Below, piece by piece: positions 1-8,440 of a DNA stretch of 64,000 nt. A program made the position numbers and the translations under genes. A model generated the notes under the pieces. The model saw only the letters and a program-made list of their open reading frames with translations. It did not search any database and was not told the DNA's origin. The first letter of the stretch is position 1. Every line of letters starts with the position of its first letter. The stretch is from Edwardsiella ictaluri ATCC 33202 (lineage in GTDB: Bacteria > Pseudomonadota > Gammaproteobacteria > Enterobacterales > Enterobacteriaceae), in NCBI RefSeq assembly GCF_000264785.1, contig NZ_AFJI01000052.1:1-64000 (forward strand). Direction: 5' to 3'.

Positions 1-900
1 GACGATCGCTATGAGGAGTTGCCGGACTGGGATAAAGATATCTACTGGCATTTCTTCATCGGCGATCAGCACTTCCGTCTGCCGAAGCCGTTTGAAATCG
101 GGCTGATGTTCGCGACGCTGCCGGAGCGGATGATCCGCGCCATCGGCGGGAAAGAGAGTGGGAAAAAATTCGCCAAACTGGTGGCGCGTAATTTCATGGA
201 GCAGCTGGCGTTTAATCCCATACCTCAGATCGCACTGCCGCTGGCTGAAAACCTGGTGAACTATGACTTTTTTAGCGGAAATCCCATTGAGGGGATGGCG
301 GACGCCAATCTGCTCTCTGGCGCCCGCTATGATCAGCGTACCAGTCTGCTGGCCCGTCAGGCCGGTGAGCAGTTTGGCTGGTCACCGAAGAAGATTGACC
401 ACCTGATCACCGGCTATACCGGCACCCTGGGCGCCTATGTGCTCGGGGCGATGGATATCGTTCTGCGCGGCATGGGGGAGTACGGCGAACGCCCGGCGCT
501 GCGCGTCGATGAACTGCCGGTGATCAAGTCGTTTCTGCGCGGATCGGCAGCGCCGAAATCGACTCAGTACAGTGAGGATTTCTACCGTATGATGCAGCAG
601 GCCAACCAGGTTTATGGCACGGTGCAGCGCTGGAAAGGGGAGCATCGGCTACAGGAGAGCCGTGCGCTACAACGGGAACAGCGCTACATCTTGGCCAGCC
701 GGCCACGGCTCAACCGGACGCAGCAGCAGGTACGCCAGCTGAACAGCCAGATCCAGATGGTACAGCTGCACACCGGTCTCAGCGCCGAGGAAAAACGTCA
801 TCGCATCGACAGGCTACTGGCGCGCCGCAACCGCATCGTGCAGCAGGCGGTGATACGGATGCACGGGGGGGGAGTAGGGGCGGATGACCCGTTTAGCTAA
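1..900 (+). CDS. phage large protein, C-terminal part (LPD38-like), truncated by the window edge
   Basis: The reading frame is open from base 1 (first residues DDRYEELPDWDKD) and ends at TAA 898-900, so only the last ~299 residues are present; a TTG at 19 is not a believable start. The motif DKDIYWHFF followed by RLPKPFEIG is, to my recollection, typical of the 'large polyvalent protein associated domain 38' found near the C terminus of very large phage proteins that may be injected with DNA. A basic, Gln/Arg-rich helical tail follows from about residue 205. No other phage gene is visible, so the window starts at the edge of a prophage or prophage remnant. The family call is a pattern match; the exact phage role is unknown. 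Confidence 0.65.
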   Translation, partial: DDRYEELPDWDKDIYWHFFIGDQHFRLPKPFEIGLMFATLPERMIRAIGGKESGKKFAKLVARNFMEQLAFNPIPQIALPLAENLVNYDFFSGNPIEGMADANLLSGARYDQRTSLLARQAGEQFGWSPKKIDHLITGYTGTLGAYVLGAMDIVLRGMGEYGERPALRVDELPVIKSFLRGSAAPKSTQYSEDFYRMMQQANQVYGTVQRWKGEHRLQESRALQREQRYILASRPRLNRTQQQVRQLNSQIQMVQLHTGLSAEEKRHRIDRLLARRNRIVQQAVIRMHGGGVGADDPFS

Positions 901-1988
901 GGCGATACCGTCGCGTCCAGAGACTCCCGCTGCCCCTGTTCTGGCGCTCGCCGTCGGGAATGAGACTATCCGATGGCGTCATCCCCGTGCCTGATCCTGT
1001 GCGCCGGCGCTGGCTCCGAGGGCGACGCCGGCGTCCCTGCACATTGTCTGATATTTCATATATAAACTAATTGAATGTGATGTGATTTGATATTCGCTGA
1101 CCGCCCATTTTCTGCGGGAAGATAGCCTGTTACCCTTTGTGCGCGGTGCCTTTCAGGCCCTCTGCAGGCTGGATATGTGCGGGCGGCACAGACATATAAA
1201 GCGGAATAGTGACGCTGGCGGTTTGCTTTTCCTTAGGCTGTGTATAATTATGGGTTTAGTCAGGCTGTTTTGAAGCATGGCGACACGGAAAACGTTATAC
1301 ATCCATGCGAAATATATTTGTAATAATTTGATTTTATTATAATAAAAAAAGACCCGTCACGATTCCTGTGTCAGGTCTATGGGAAGGGCTCTTATTGTCG
1401 AGCCGTGCGCTAAAAATTGGCATTATGCAAGCATTGAGTGCCTTACTTTTTAAGTGTAGTTCCTCTGCGCCGTTTTGCCAGTTTCAGCGTAGGGTTGGTC
1501 ACGCTGGGGTATCGGTGGTGTGTGCCCTTAACTGAGCAGTGCGTTTTTGCCGTGGCAATGGGGATCTCTCTGAGTCTGGGGGATGCCGAGGGAAAAGGCA
1601 CCTGAGCCAGCGTGGCGCTGGCGGGCACAGCGATTTAACCGTCAGCGAGCGGATTGTGCCTCCGGGCGCATAGGACGGGTCTTTTCCTGCCATCTCCCTG
1701 ATTTCAGATCGGGGGATGCCAGTGTGTACCCTCGCTGATCGGGCGAGGGGAGCGAGGCGGTATAGCCTGTCAGCTGACGCTAATGATCGGTGGAGAACAG
1801 GCGTTGGGCCATGCGGATATCAGCGTGTGATGATCTTCAATGCGCTGTGTCTGAGGACGAGATCTGTCACGTCTTCAATCTTACGGTAAGAGGGTCTGCA
1901 AATCCGCGAGCTGGGCAGGGCCGTCGCGTAAATGGCGTTTCGTGGGTATTGGCTACCGTTTTTAAGCCTGAGGATGTAAGGGGGTTAG
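901..1988. other. gene-poor stretch after the phage gene
   Basis: About 1.1 kb with no convincing gene on either strand. It holds an AT-rich patch at 1050-1100 and 1300-1350, and one clear terminator-like hairpin facing left (1344-1377). Short frames on the minus strand (1443-1693) have no RBS and no recognisable family. It looks like scar DNA between a prophage end and the chromosomal backbone. No integrase, tRNA or duplicated att site could be recognised. Confidence 0.5.
1344..1377 (-). terminator. rho-independent terminator, minus strand
   Basis: Read on the minus strand, GACCTGACAC and GTGACGGGTC form a 10-bp stem with one A-A mismatch and one G-U pair, followed by a run of seven T. It would end a leftward transcript, but no recognisable gene lies just upstream of it (1380-1790). 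Confidence 0.6.
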
Positions 1989-2348
1989 GTGAGACAAGTC
2001 TGCCGATGGTTTTTCGCTGTGCTGCTGGTGCTGCCAGCGGTAGCGCCAGCAGCACAGCCGGAGGCACTGCGATCGCCGCGGGTCGGCGTACTGTGCGATC
2101 GTTATTTCTGTGCGGACAGCCGGGGAATTTCCCGGCCCCTAACGGAGCAATATCTGGGGCGGACGGTGGCGAAGAGGCTATTTTCGCAGGGTGACTTTGA
2201 CCTGACCCAGTTCACCTTTGCCAACGGAATTTTTTGCGATACCCGCGAGCGTCTGTGCCGGATGGATCGCTACTACGGCCCCGACGGTAAACACAGCGGT
2301 GCCGTTTCGGCACAATATACGGTGCTGCTGTTTCCCCGCGGAGTTTAA
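1989..2348 (+). CDS. ycgJ: YcgJ-like small secreted protein (Fels-1 prophage protein-like family)
   Basis: A 119-residue protein with an N-terminal signal peptide (residues 1-22, hydrophobic core FFAVLLVLPAV, cleavage likely after APAA) and a mature domain with four cysteines. The segments CDRYFCAD, TEQYLG and FTFANGIFCD match my memory of E. coli YcgJ and the Fels-1 prophage protein-like family of unknown function. The start is GTG, supported by a purine-rich RBS (AAGGGGG, about 1978-1984) 4-5 bases upstream. It stands alone between a phage fragment and an Fe-S pseudogene, which fits an accessory gene brought in with mobile DNA. The role is unknown; the four Cys suggest periplasmic disulfides. 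Confidence 0.7.
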   Translation: MRQVCRWFFAVLLVLPAVAPAAQPEALRSPRVGVLCDRYFCADSRGISRPLTEQYLGRTVAKRLFSQGDFDLTQFTFANGIFCDTRERLCRMDRYYGPDGKHSGAVSAQYTVLLFPRGV

Positions 2349-2689
2349 CCGGGCTGACCCGATCGCCGGTTACCGATCGCTGATGACGGCGTCACGGATC
2401 TCATAGCGCGTGGCCTGTGCGGATCAGAAACCGATCGCCTTTTTTATGCCATGTAAACTCATATCTCCATCGACCGGGCTCTGGTCGGCCGTTTGGACTG
2501 CCATGAGCGAAAAATAGGGCGCACTGCCGATTATCCGGTATGGTGACGGTGGCCACACCCGGCACGCTATGGGAAGGCTTAATGGGTATTATTCCATCGG
2601 CTGACCGCGTTGCTGTGCTCCGGATGGCGTCAGCACCGGTCTGGCGTTACTGCCCTGGGGGGCGACATCGCGGCAGGGGGATACGTGCT

Positions 2690-2965
2690 ATGTGTTGGGT
2701 GATGATTATCGATCCGCGTAAGTGCGCCGGTTGCCAGAACTATATGGTTGACATGCTGCATGGATAATCTGCCGCCTATCGGTCAGTTTTGCACCACGGT
2801 GAAACAGTATGGGATCAGCGGCGCCGCGGCAAACGACAGTTAACCAGATGTTTATGCGGTGCTGTCTTGTGCCGGTGACCTATCAACGCGCCGATGGCAT
2901 CTAACCGGCGCTGCGTCGGCTGCGCCTACTGTATCCAGACCTGCCTGCCCGCATCCGTCGGCTGG
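2690..2965 (+). pseudogene. decayed [4Fe-4S] electron-transfer subunit (TtrB/DmsB/NrfC type)
   Basis: Fragments of a ferredoxin-like respiratory subunit survive in changing frames. WVMIIDPRKCAGCQN at about 2695-2740 matches the first cluster motif of these proteins, but the third Cys is Tyr and the fourth is lost. ENLPPIGQF and TVKQYGISG follow in another frame after a stop, then VTYQRADGI at 2876-2902, then after a further shift NRRCVGCAYCIQTC at 2903-2944, the C-terminal cluster motif. Stops, frameshifts and a missing middle and end mean no product can be made. No catalytic or membrane partner is left nearby. Which reductase it served (tetrathionate, DMSO or other) cannot be decided. Confidence 0.65.
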
Positions 2966-2987
2966 CGTGCTAAAGCGGCCGGGCGCC

Positions 2988-5633
2988 TCAGCGCAGGGGA
3001 ATGGCGGTGCCCCAGCGCTGCCAATTATCGGGGGAATTTTCGTGCAGTAAAAAGTGGGTTCCCGCCGCCGCCGCCGGTGCCAGCGGTGTCGAGGGCGGCG
3101 TGGCGAAGGCGATGCCGCCGCGGATAAACTGCTGGAACGTTCCGGTCTTGACCACGCCGCCGGTCAGGCCGAACGCCAGATTATAGCCAGAGGCCTGCCA
3201 GAAGACGCTATTGGTGCGCACCAGCCGCTGATAGGCGCGGCCAATGCGTAGCGCCACCTGCACCCGATCGCCCAGGTTGCCCAGGGTCAGGCCGGTGACG
3301 GTTCCCACCTCCATGCCGCGGTACAACACCGGCGTGCCGATCTGCAGCGAGCCGGCGTCCGGGGTATCGACCGCGATGCTGATCCCGTCCAGATAGCGGG
3401 CATCGCTCAGCGTCGCGTCCTGCAGCTCAAAACGTCGGGTCGCGTTGCCGCTGCCCGGCTCCAGGTTGATGAACGGCTGCAGCAGCGCCTCCAGGTTGTT
3501 CACCCCGGCGGCGGAAATATGCGGGGTTACCAGTGAAAAGCGGGTTCCCGAACGGGCGAAGGCATCGACATACTCCGGGTAGAGCACCGCCTGCGCCAAT
3601 ACCTGCCGGCGATCGGCGCTGAGGTTGAGCGAGGCCAGCTGACCGATATCGATCCCCAGGTAGCGGATCGGCATACCCGGCGAGAGGCGGGTGCCGTCGT
3701 AGGTCGAGAGCACGATCTGGCCGCCGACGGCGCGGGCGGCGGTTTCATTCGGGTAGAGGGGGCGCCGGTCGCCCGTGGGGGGCGTTACGCCGCTGAGGTT
3801 ATCGAGGCTGATGGCGCCTTTCAGGGCGCGTTCAAGGGGGGCGGCCTCCACCGTCAGACCGCCGCCGTTGAGCTGCACCCGCGCGCCGCCCTCGGCCCAG
3901 AATACGCTTTGTCCCCCCACCAGGTGGCGATAGGCGGGCTGGATATACAGGGCGATATCGAAGCCGTCACGCCGCGGGGCGATGGCGGTGATTTCGCCGA
4001 TGCGGAATTTGCGATACAGCACCGGTGACCCGGGCTGGATATCCGGCAGGACGGCGGCGCGCAGGGTCAGGGTCGTCGGAGGCTGCTCGCCGCGGATATC
4101 ATCGCGGGCGGCGTCGGCGTCGCGGAACAATGGATAGTGGCTCAGGGGCTGACCGCGCTGGCCGGGCAGGATCGCGATCCCCCCCTCGAGCCACTCCTGC
4201 GGGGCAGCGCCGGTGAGTGTCAGGCCGCTGATACCCAGCTGTAGGCCGAGGCGACTATTGACCACGAAGCGGCTGTCGGCGTGGATAGCGTGCCGGTATT
4301 GCGGCGCGATAACGACCTCAAACTGTACGCCATCGTCGTGCAGCTCGCGTCCGGTGATCTGCCCAACGCGGATCCCCTTGAGGCGCAGCGGCTGGCCGAC
4401 GTCGATACCGTAGCCCTGCGTGGCGCTCAGGGTTAGACGCAGCGCGCCCGGTTCCTGCAGCAGCGTCTGGGCGGCGGGGAGCACGGTAAAGTGGCGTAGC
4501 GGTTCACCATCGCCGGGGTGAAGTTCGAGGACGCTACCGTTGAACAGCTGGCTCAGATTAAGCTGGCTGAGCGTGAGGCCGGGCGTGCTGAGACTGATGC
4601 GGCTCTGGCTGCGCAGCAGATCGCTGATGCTGGGATCGACGGCCAGGGTGCCGCTGACCCGACCATCGGCGTTGAGATCCAGCTCGGTGAGCATGCCGAC
4701 CTGCACGCCCTGATACAGCAGCGGTGTGCGGTTGGCCTGCAGTCCCTCGCCGCCGGGCAGCGCCAGCGTGACGCTGACGCCACGTTGACTGCTGGCCAGG
4801 CTGGGGTAGAGGGGGAAGTTGGCGCCAGGGCGTACCGGAGAGGAGACCGACGGGGAGTCGAATGCGATGGCGCCGTTGACCAGTGCGGCGAGACCCTCTA
4901 CCTGCAGCGAGATGCCGGACAGACTGACGTCACCGCGGATCCCCGAGATATTCCAAAAGCGGCTTTCCGCCTTGACCAGGGGAGCAAAGCGCCGCTCGAT
5001 CAGTACATCGATACGCACCCCCTGCCGCTCATCGTCGATGGTATAGTTATAGACACTGCCGACCGGTATCTTGCGGTAATAGACCGGCGATCCGTTGCTG
5101 AGCGCGCCTAAGTCTGGTGCGCTGAGGTGCAGCAGCAGCTCATCGGTGCCCGGATGGAGGCTGGGCTGGCCCTCGCGGGCGATAAAGTGCTGGCGTGGCG
5201 CGCCGTCGCCCGGCTGCATGGCGATATAGTTGCCGCCGACCAGCGCGTCCAGCCCGGAGACTCCCGCCAGAGACGCCTTGGGCGTGACCAGCCAGAACTG
5301 GGTACCTTGGCGCAGGGCGCTGCTCATGCTGCGCTGGATGCTCACCGAAACCTCGATGTTATTCAGATCCGGGGTGACGCTGACTTTGCTGACCGTGCCT
5401 ACCTCGACCCCTTGAAAGCGCACCGGCGTGCGCCCGGCCACCAGACCGGGTGCGGATTGAAAGGTGATCACCACCGTTTCACCGCGCCCTTGCAGGGTGG
5501 TATAGCCCATCCAGCCGGCAGTCAGCAGCGCGACCAGCGGAAGCAGCCAGAAGGGCGACAGGCGGCGTTTATGCCTGATGATCGCGTTATTGGGCGTATT
5601 CTGTGTCGTTGGCGTCGGTTGTTGCATGTGCAT
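2988..5633 (-). CDS. letB: lipophilic envelope-spanning tunnel protein LetB (YebT), seven MCE domains
   Basis: An 881-residue protein (E. coli LetB about 877). One N-terminal membrane anchor (about residues 25-45, SPFWLLPLVALLTAGWMGY) is followed by seven MCE repeats across the periplasmic part; repeated segments such as TPVRFQGVEVGTV, SPVYYRKIPVGSV, TPLLYQGVQVG, SPVLYRKFRIGEI, MPIRYLGIDIGQL and TPVLYRGMEVGTV mark them. In E. coli these stack into a hollow tube carrying lipids between inner and outer membranes, working with LetA. The start overlaps the end of letA by 47 bases, so the two are co-translated; a second Met two codons on is equally possible. Unlike E. coli, no rsmF follows; the downstream DNA is degenerate. 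Confidence 0.95.
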   Translation of the reverse strand: MHMQQPTPTTQNTPNNAIIRHKRRLSPFWLLPLVALLTAGWMGYTTLQGRGETVVITFQSAPGLVAGRTPVRFQGVEVGTVSKVSVTPDLNNIEVSVSIQRSMSSALRQGTQFWLVTPKASLAGVSGLDALVGGNYIAMQPGDGAPRQHFIAREGQPSLHPGTDELLLHLSAPDLGALSNGSPVYYRKIPVGSVYNYTIDDERQGVRIDVLIERRFAPLVKAESRFWNISGIRGDVSLSGISLQVEGLAALVNGAIAFDSPSVSSPVRPGANFPLYPSLASSQRGVSVTLALPGGEGLQANRTPLLYQGVQVGMLTELDLNADGRVSGTLAVDPSISDLLRSQSRISLSTPGLTLSQLNLSQLFNGSVLELHPGDGEPLRHFTVLPAAQTLLQEPGALRLTLSATQGYGIDVGQPLRLKGIRVGQITGRELHDDGVQFEVVIAPQYRHAIHADSRFVVNSRLGLQLGISGLTLTGAAPQEWLEGGIAILPGQRGQPLSHYPLFRDADAARDDIRGEQPPTTLTLRAAVLPDIQPGSPVLYRKFRIGEITAIAPRRDGFDIALYIQPAYRHLVGGQSVFWAEGGARVQLNGGGLTVEAAPLERALKGAISLDNLSGVTPPTGDRRPLYPNETAARAVGGQIVLSTYDGTRLSPGMPIRYLGIDIGQLASLNLSADRRQVLAQAVLYPEYVDAFARSGTRFSLVTPHISAAGVNNLEALLQPFINLEPGSGNATRRFELQDATLSDARYLDGISIAVDTPDAGSLQIGTPVLYRGMEVGTVTGLTLGNLGDRVQVALRIGRAYQRLVRTNSVFWQASGYNLAFGLTGGVVKTGTFQQFIRGGIAFATPPSTPLAPAAAAGTHFLLHENSPDNWQRWGTAIPLR

Positions 5634-6831
5634 CCCATATCAGTCGACTGTCCAGCCATTCCACGGCCAGCATTGTCAGAAATACCGCGGCACCAAAATA
5701 GAAGGCCGCCGCGCCCATGGTAAACGAGAACAGCTGGTCGCGATCGATCAGCGACATCATCAGCGCAATGACAAACAGATCCAGCATTGACCAACGGCCG
5801 ATCCAGATGACCAGCCGCAGCAAGCGCATGCGCGCTATGGGATTATGAGCCTGATGACGCTGGATACCTGACAGCAGGAATAGCAACACCGCCACCTTGA
5901 TGAAGGGAACGGCGATACTGGCGATAAAGACGATAGCAGCGATCGGCAAGTTGCCGCCCTGTGCCAGGCTGGCGATGCCGGATAGGATGGTGTCTTCGAT
6001 GCGTGTGCCATTGATATAGAGGATGGAGATCGGCAGTAGGTTGGCTGGCAGTAGCATCACTATGGCGGCCAGCAGGAGGGCCCAGGTTTTTTGCAGGCTA
6101 TAGGGCCGACGGCAGTGTAGCGGCAGATGGCAGCGCCGGCAGTGTCCGTGGCTGTCCGCTGGGGCCGTATGGCGACAGGCGTGGCACAGCAGCAGTGTGC
6201 TGTCCGGTGCCGTTTGAGGAGGCTGCGGGTACAGGCGTCGCCACAGCTGTTCGATATTCAGGTGGATCAGCAGCAGCAGGGTCAGCAGCGTGGCGACGAT
6301 ATAGGCCAGCAGCGCGGGGCCGGGACCGACGACGGCATATTCGCGGACTTTAATGGCGGCGACGGTCAGTGCGATCAGGTAGACATCCAACATGATCCAC
6401 GGGCGCAGCAGGGAGAGCAGCAGCAGCAGCGGGCGCAGGTTCAGGTGCCGCCGCTGGCCGAGGTACAGCGCCAGCAGCAGCGAGGGTAACAGCAACGGCG
6501 CTACGATGGCGCAGAAAGCGACCATGCCGGCGGTGAGGATCTCGCCCTGCATGGCCATTTGTTCGATGCCCTGCCATACGCTGACCTGTATCGTGACGCC
6601 CAGCAGATGGATCTGTAGCAGCGGTTGAAACAGGGCCAGCGGCAAGAGCACCATCAGGGTGAACGCCAGCGCCGCGAGACGGGGCAGCGGCCAGTCTCGG
6701 CCCTGATACAGGCGGGCGCTGCAGCGTGGGCAAAAGGCGGACTGTCGGGGGCCTATCGTCGGGAGGTGGCACAGCGCGTCGCACTCCGGGCAACGCAGGC
6801 GATGCGTCGGGGGGGCGGCTTGGCGAGTCAT
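5587..6831 (-). CDS. letA: intermembrane transport membrane protein LetA (YebS/PqiA family)
   Basis: A 414-residue polytopic protein with two PqiA-type modules. Each has a zinc-ribbon Cys pair set (CPECDALC with FCPRCSARL at residues ~13-40; CHACR with CRRCHLPL at ~225-250) followed by about four transmembrane segments. In E. coli LetA is the inner-membrane partner that feeds lipids to the LetB tube. The frame stays open to 7056, but the start MTRQAAPP at 6831 gives the family's usual length; upstream codons show no family similarity. It is divergent from msrC, as in E. coli. The RBS is weak, so the start could shift by a few codons. Confidence 0.92.
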   Translation of the reverse strand: MTRQAAPPTHRLRCPECDALCHLPTIGPRQSAFCPRCSARLYQGRDWPLPRLAALAFTLMVLLPLALFQPLLQIHLLGVTIQVSVWQGIEQMAMQGEILTAGMVAFCAIVAPLLLPSLLLALYLGQRRHLNLRPLLLLLSLLRPWIMLDVYLIALTVAAIKVREYAVVGPGPALLAYIVATLLTLLLLIHLNIEQLWRRLYPQPPQTAPDSTLLLCHACRHTAPADSHGHCRRCHLPLHCRRPYSLQKTWALLLAAIVMLLPANLLPISILYINGTRIEDTILSGIASLAQGGNLPIAAIVFIASIAVPFIKVAVLLFLLSGIQRHQAHNPIARMRLLRLVIWIGRWSMLDLFVIALMMSLIDRDQLFSFTMGAAAFYFGAAVFLTMLAVEWLDSRLIWDAHATTDANDTEYAQ

Positions 6832-6934
6832 GCCATTAATACCGGAAATGGGTGGCGTTGCCGGATAAGCGGATAGCGCATCTATCGTCCCATGGTTGGC
6901 TGAGAAGCTGTGTACAACAGTAGCGCGGGCTAGG

Positions 6935-6985
6935 GGGTGTCCCGTAACGGCTCGAGAGCGGCGACGCCAGTAACGGGATACGCCC
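6935..6985. repeat. imperfect inverted repeat in the letA-msrC intergenic region
   Basis: GGGTGTCCCGTAAC and its near reverse complement GTAACGGGATACGCCC are separated by about 21 bases. The arms differ at two positions plus a two-base gap, and no T-run follows. It could fold as a cruciform or be a relic of a small repeat element. It lies in the 5' region of letA, in the shared letA/msrC promoter area (6832-7123), where I see no other clear site. Confidence 0.35.
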
Positions 6986-7123
6986 TGGGCATCAATATAC
7001 ATGGTGTCAGCGCATAAAACGATGCTATTCGGCTTTTTGCTTGTGTGTTGTCGCATTTAATGCTTATTTTATGAGAGCTGTGCCCGAACAGGTCTATGGG
7101 ATCCTATCGTCACTGAGATAATC

Positions 7124-7615
7124 ATGAGTAAAGATACGTTTTATACCGATATGGCCCGCGATCTGAGCGCGCTTTGCAGCGGTGAGTTCAACGCGATCGC
7201 CACGCTGTCCAACGTGAGTGCCTTACTGTATGAGCGCCTGCCGGCGGTGAACTGGGCCGGGTTTTATTTTCTGGATGGGCAGATGTTGGTGCTGGGGCCG
7301 TTTCAGGGCAAGGTGGCCTGCGTACGCATTCCTGTGGGAAAAGGGGTCTGCGGTACGGCCTGCGCTACGGGTCAGGTACAACGCGTTGGGGATGTGCACT
7401 GCTTCAGGGGCCACATCGCCTGTGACGCCGCGAGCAATGCGGAAATTGTGCTGCCGCTGGTGGTCGGAGGACGGACGATCGGAGTGCTGGATATTGATAG
7501 CACACAGTTTGAGCGCTTCGACGAAGAAGATGAAAAAGGTCTGAAAAGCGTGGTGGGCGCGCTCTGCCAGCATCTGGAGCGCTGCGACTGGGCAAAATTT
7601 GTGACATTTGCTTAA
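7124..7615 (+). CDS. msrC: free methionine-(R)-sulfoxide reductase (GAF domain)
   Basis: A 163-residue single GAF-domain enzyme that reduces free L-methionine-(R)-sulfoxide in the cytoplasm, restoring methionine after oxidative damage. The three family cysteines are present: Cys66 in KVACVRIP, Cys76 in GKGVCGTA and Cys100 in GHIACDA; the last is the catalytic one by homology with E. coli Cys118. The acidic substrate-binding residues (Glu in NAEIVLPL, Asp in VLDIDS) are also kept. Divergent from letA and followed by proQ, as in E. coli. Start ATG 7124. Confidence 0.95.
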   Translation: MSKDTFYTDMARDLSALCSGEFNAIATLSNVSALLYERLPAVNWAGFYFLDGQMLVLGPFQGKVACVRIPVGKGVCGTACATGQVQRVGDVHCFRGHIACDAASNAEIVLPLVVGGRTIGVLDIDSTQFERFDEEDEKGLKSVVGALCQHLERCDWAKFVTFA

Positions 7616-7634
7616 GGTTGTGGTGCTGATGGCA

Positions 7635-7662
7635 TGGTATTTGGCGGTAGCCTCATTATAAT
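7635..7662 (+). promoter_or_regulatory. candidate sigma-70 promoter for proQ-prc
   Basis: A perfect -10 box TATAAT at 7657-7662 lies 55 bases before the proQ start, with a weak -35-like TGGTAT (7635-7640) 16 bases upstream. It sits in the short msrC-proQ gap, so proQ-prc need not depend on msrC transcription. Confidence 0.4.
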
Positions 7663-7716
7663 GTCGCCTGTTCATGCCATCGCTGGTTGGCAAACCCGTT
7701 GTAATCAGGAAATTTC

Positions 7717-8421
7717 ATGGAAAATCAACCAAAGTTGAACAGTAGTAAAGAAGTCATCGCCTTTTTGGCTCAACGTTTCCCTCAGTGCTTCAGCACCGAG
7801 GGTGAAGCCCGCCCGTTAAAGATCGGCATCTTTCAGGATCTGGTTGCACGGATGCAGGGAGAAGAAAACGGCCTGAGCAAGACTCAGCTACGTTCAGCAC
7901 TCCGCCTTTACACATCCAGCTGGCGCTACCTGCACGGGGTAAAACTGGGTGCAGAGCGTGTCGATCTGGATGGCAACGCCTGCGGCGTGCTGGACGAGCA
8001 GCACGTAGAGCATGCCCGTCAGCAGCTGGAAGAGGCCAAGGCCCGGGTCCAGGCACAGCGTGACGCCCGCAAGCGCGAGGCCGCCGAAAATGGCGAAAAG
8101 CGCGAGCCGCGCCGTCCGCGCCCGGCGGGTAAGAAGCCCACCGCACGCCGTGACGGTGAGCAGGGCAGTAAAGAAGTGCGTAAACCGCGAGCCGCCAAGG
8201 CTACGTCGGAGCGCAAACCGCGCGCCAAGAGCGAGACCACGGAACAGCGCAGCACCCCGGTGACTTCGCTGGAGCAGCTGCATCTGGGGCAAACCGTGAA
8301 GGTCAGCGCCGGTAAGCATGCCATGGAGGCATCCGTACTCGAGATCACCAAAGACGGTGTACGTGTCCAGCTGTCTAACGGTCTGGCAATGATTGTACGC
8401 ACAGAACACTTGCAGTTCTGA
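7717..8421 (+). CDS. proQ: RNA chaperone ProQ
   Basis: A 234-residue protein with the ProQ/FinO domain at residues ~5-120 ([19 protein letters not shown], then [14 protein letters not shown]), a basic Lys/Arg/Ala-rich linker (~125-180) and a Tudor-like C-terminal domain (~182-234, [21 protein letters not shown]). ProQ binds structured sRNAs and mRNA 3' ends and acts as a global RNA matchmaker, and it affects ProP osmoprotectant uptake. Directly upstream of prc with a 19-base gap, as in E. coli; likely co-transcribed. Confidence 0.95.
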   Translation: MENQPKLNSSKEVIAFLAQRFPQCFSTEGEARPLKIGIFQDLVARMQGEENGLSKTQLRSALRLYTSSWRYLHGVKLGAERVDLDGNACGVLDEQHVEHARQQLEEAKARVQAQRDARKREAAENGEKREPRRPRPAGKKPTARRDGEQGSKEVRKPRAAKATSERKPRAKSETTEQRSTPVTSLEQLHLGQTVKVSAGKHAMEASVLEITKDGVRVQLSNGLAMIVRTEHLQF

Positions 8422-8440
8422 TACGGAGGCCAACCCAGGC

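Noticed and set aside
1443-1693. Minus-strand frames of about 61-64 codons upstream of a leftward terminator
   Set aside because: No RBS, no known family, two competing frames. Kept only as an open question under the terminator finding.
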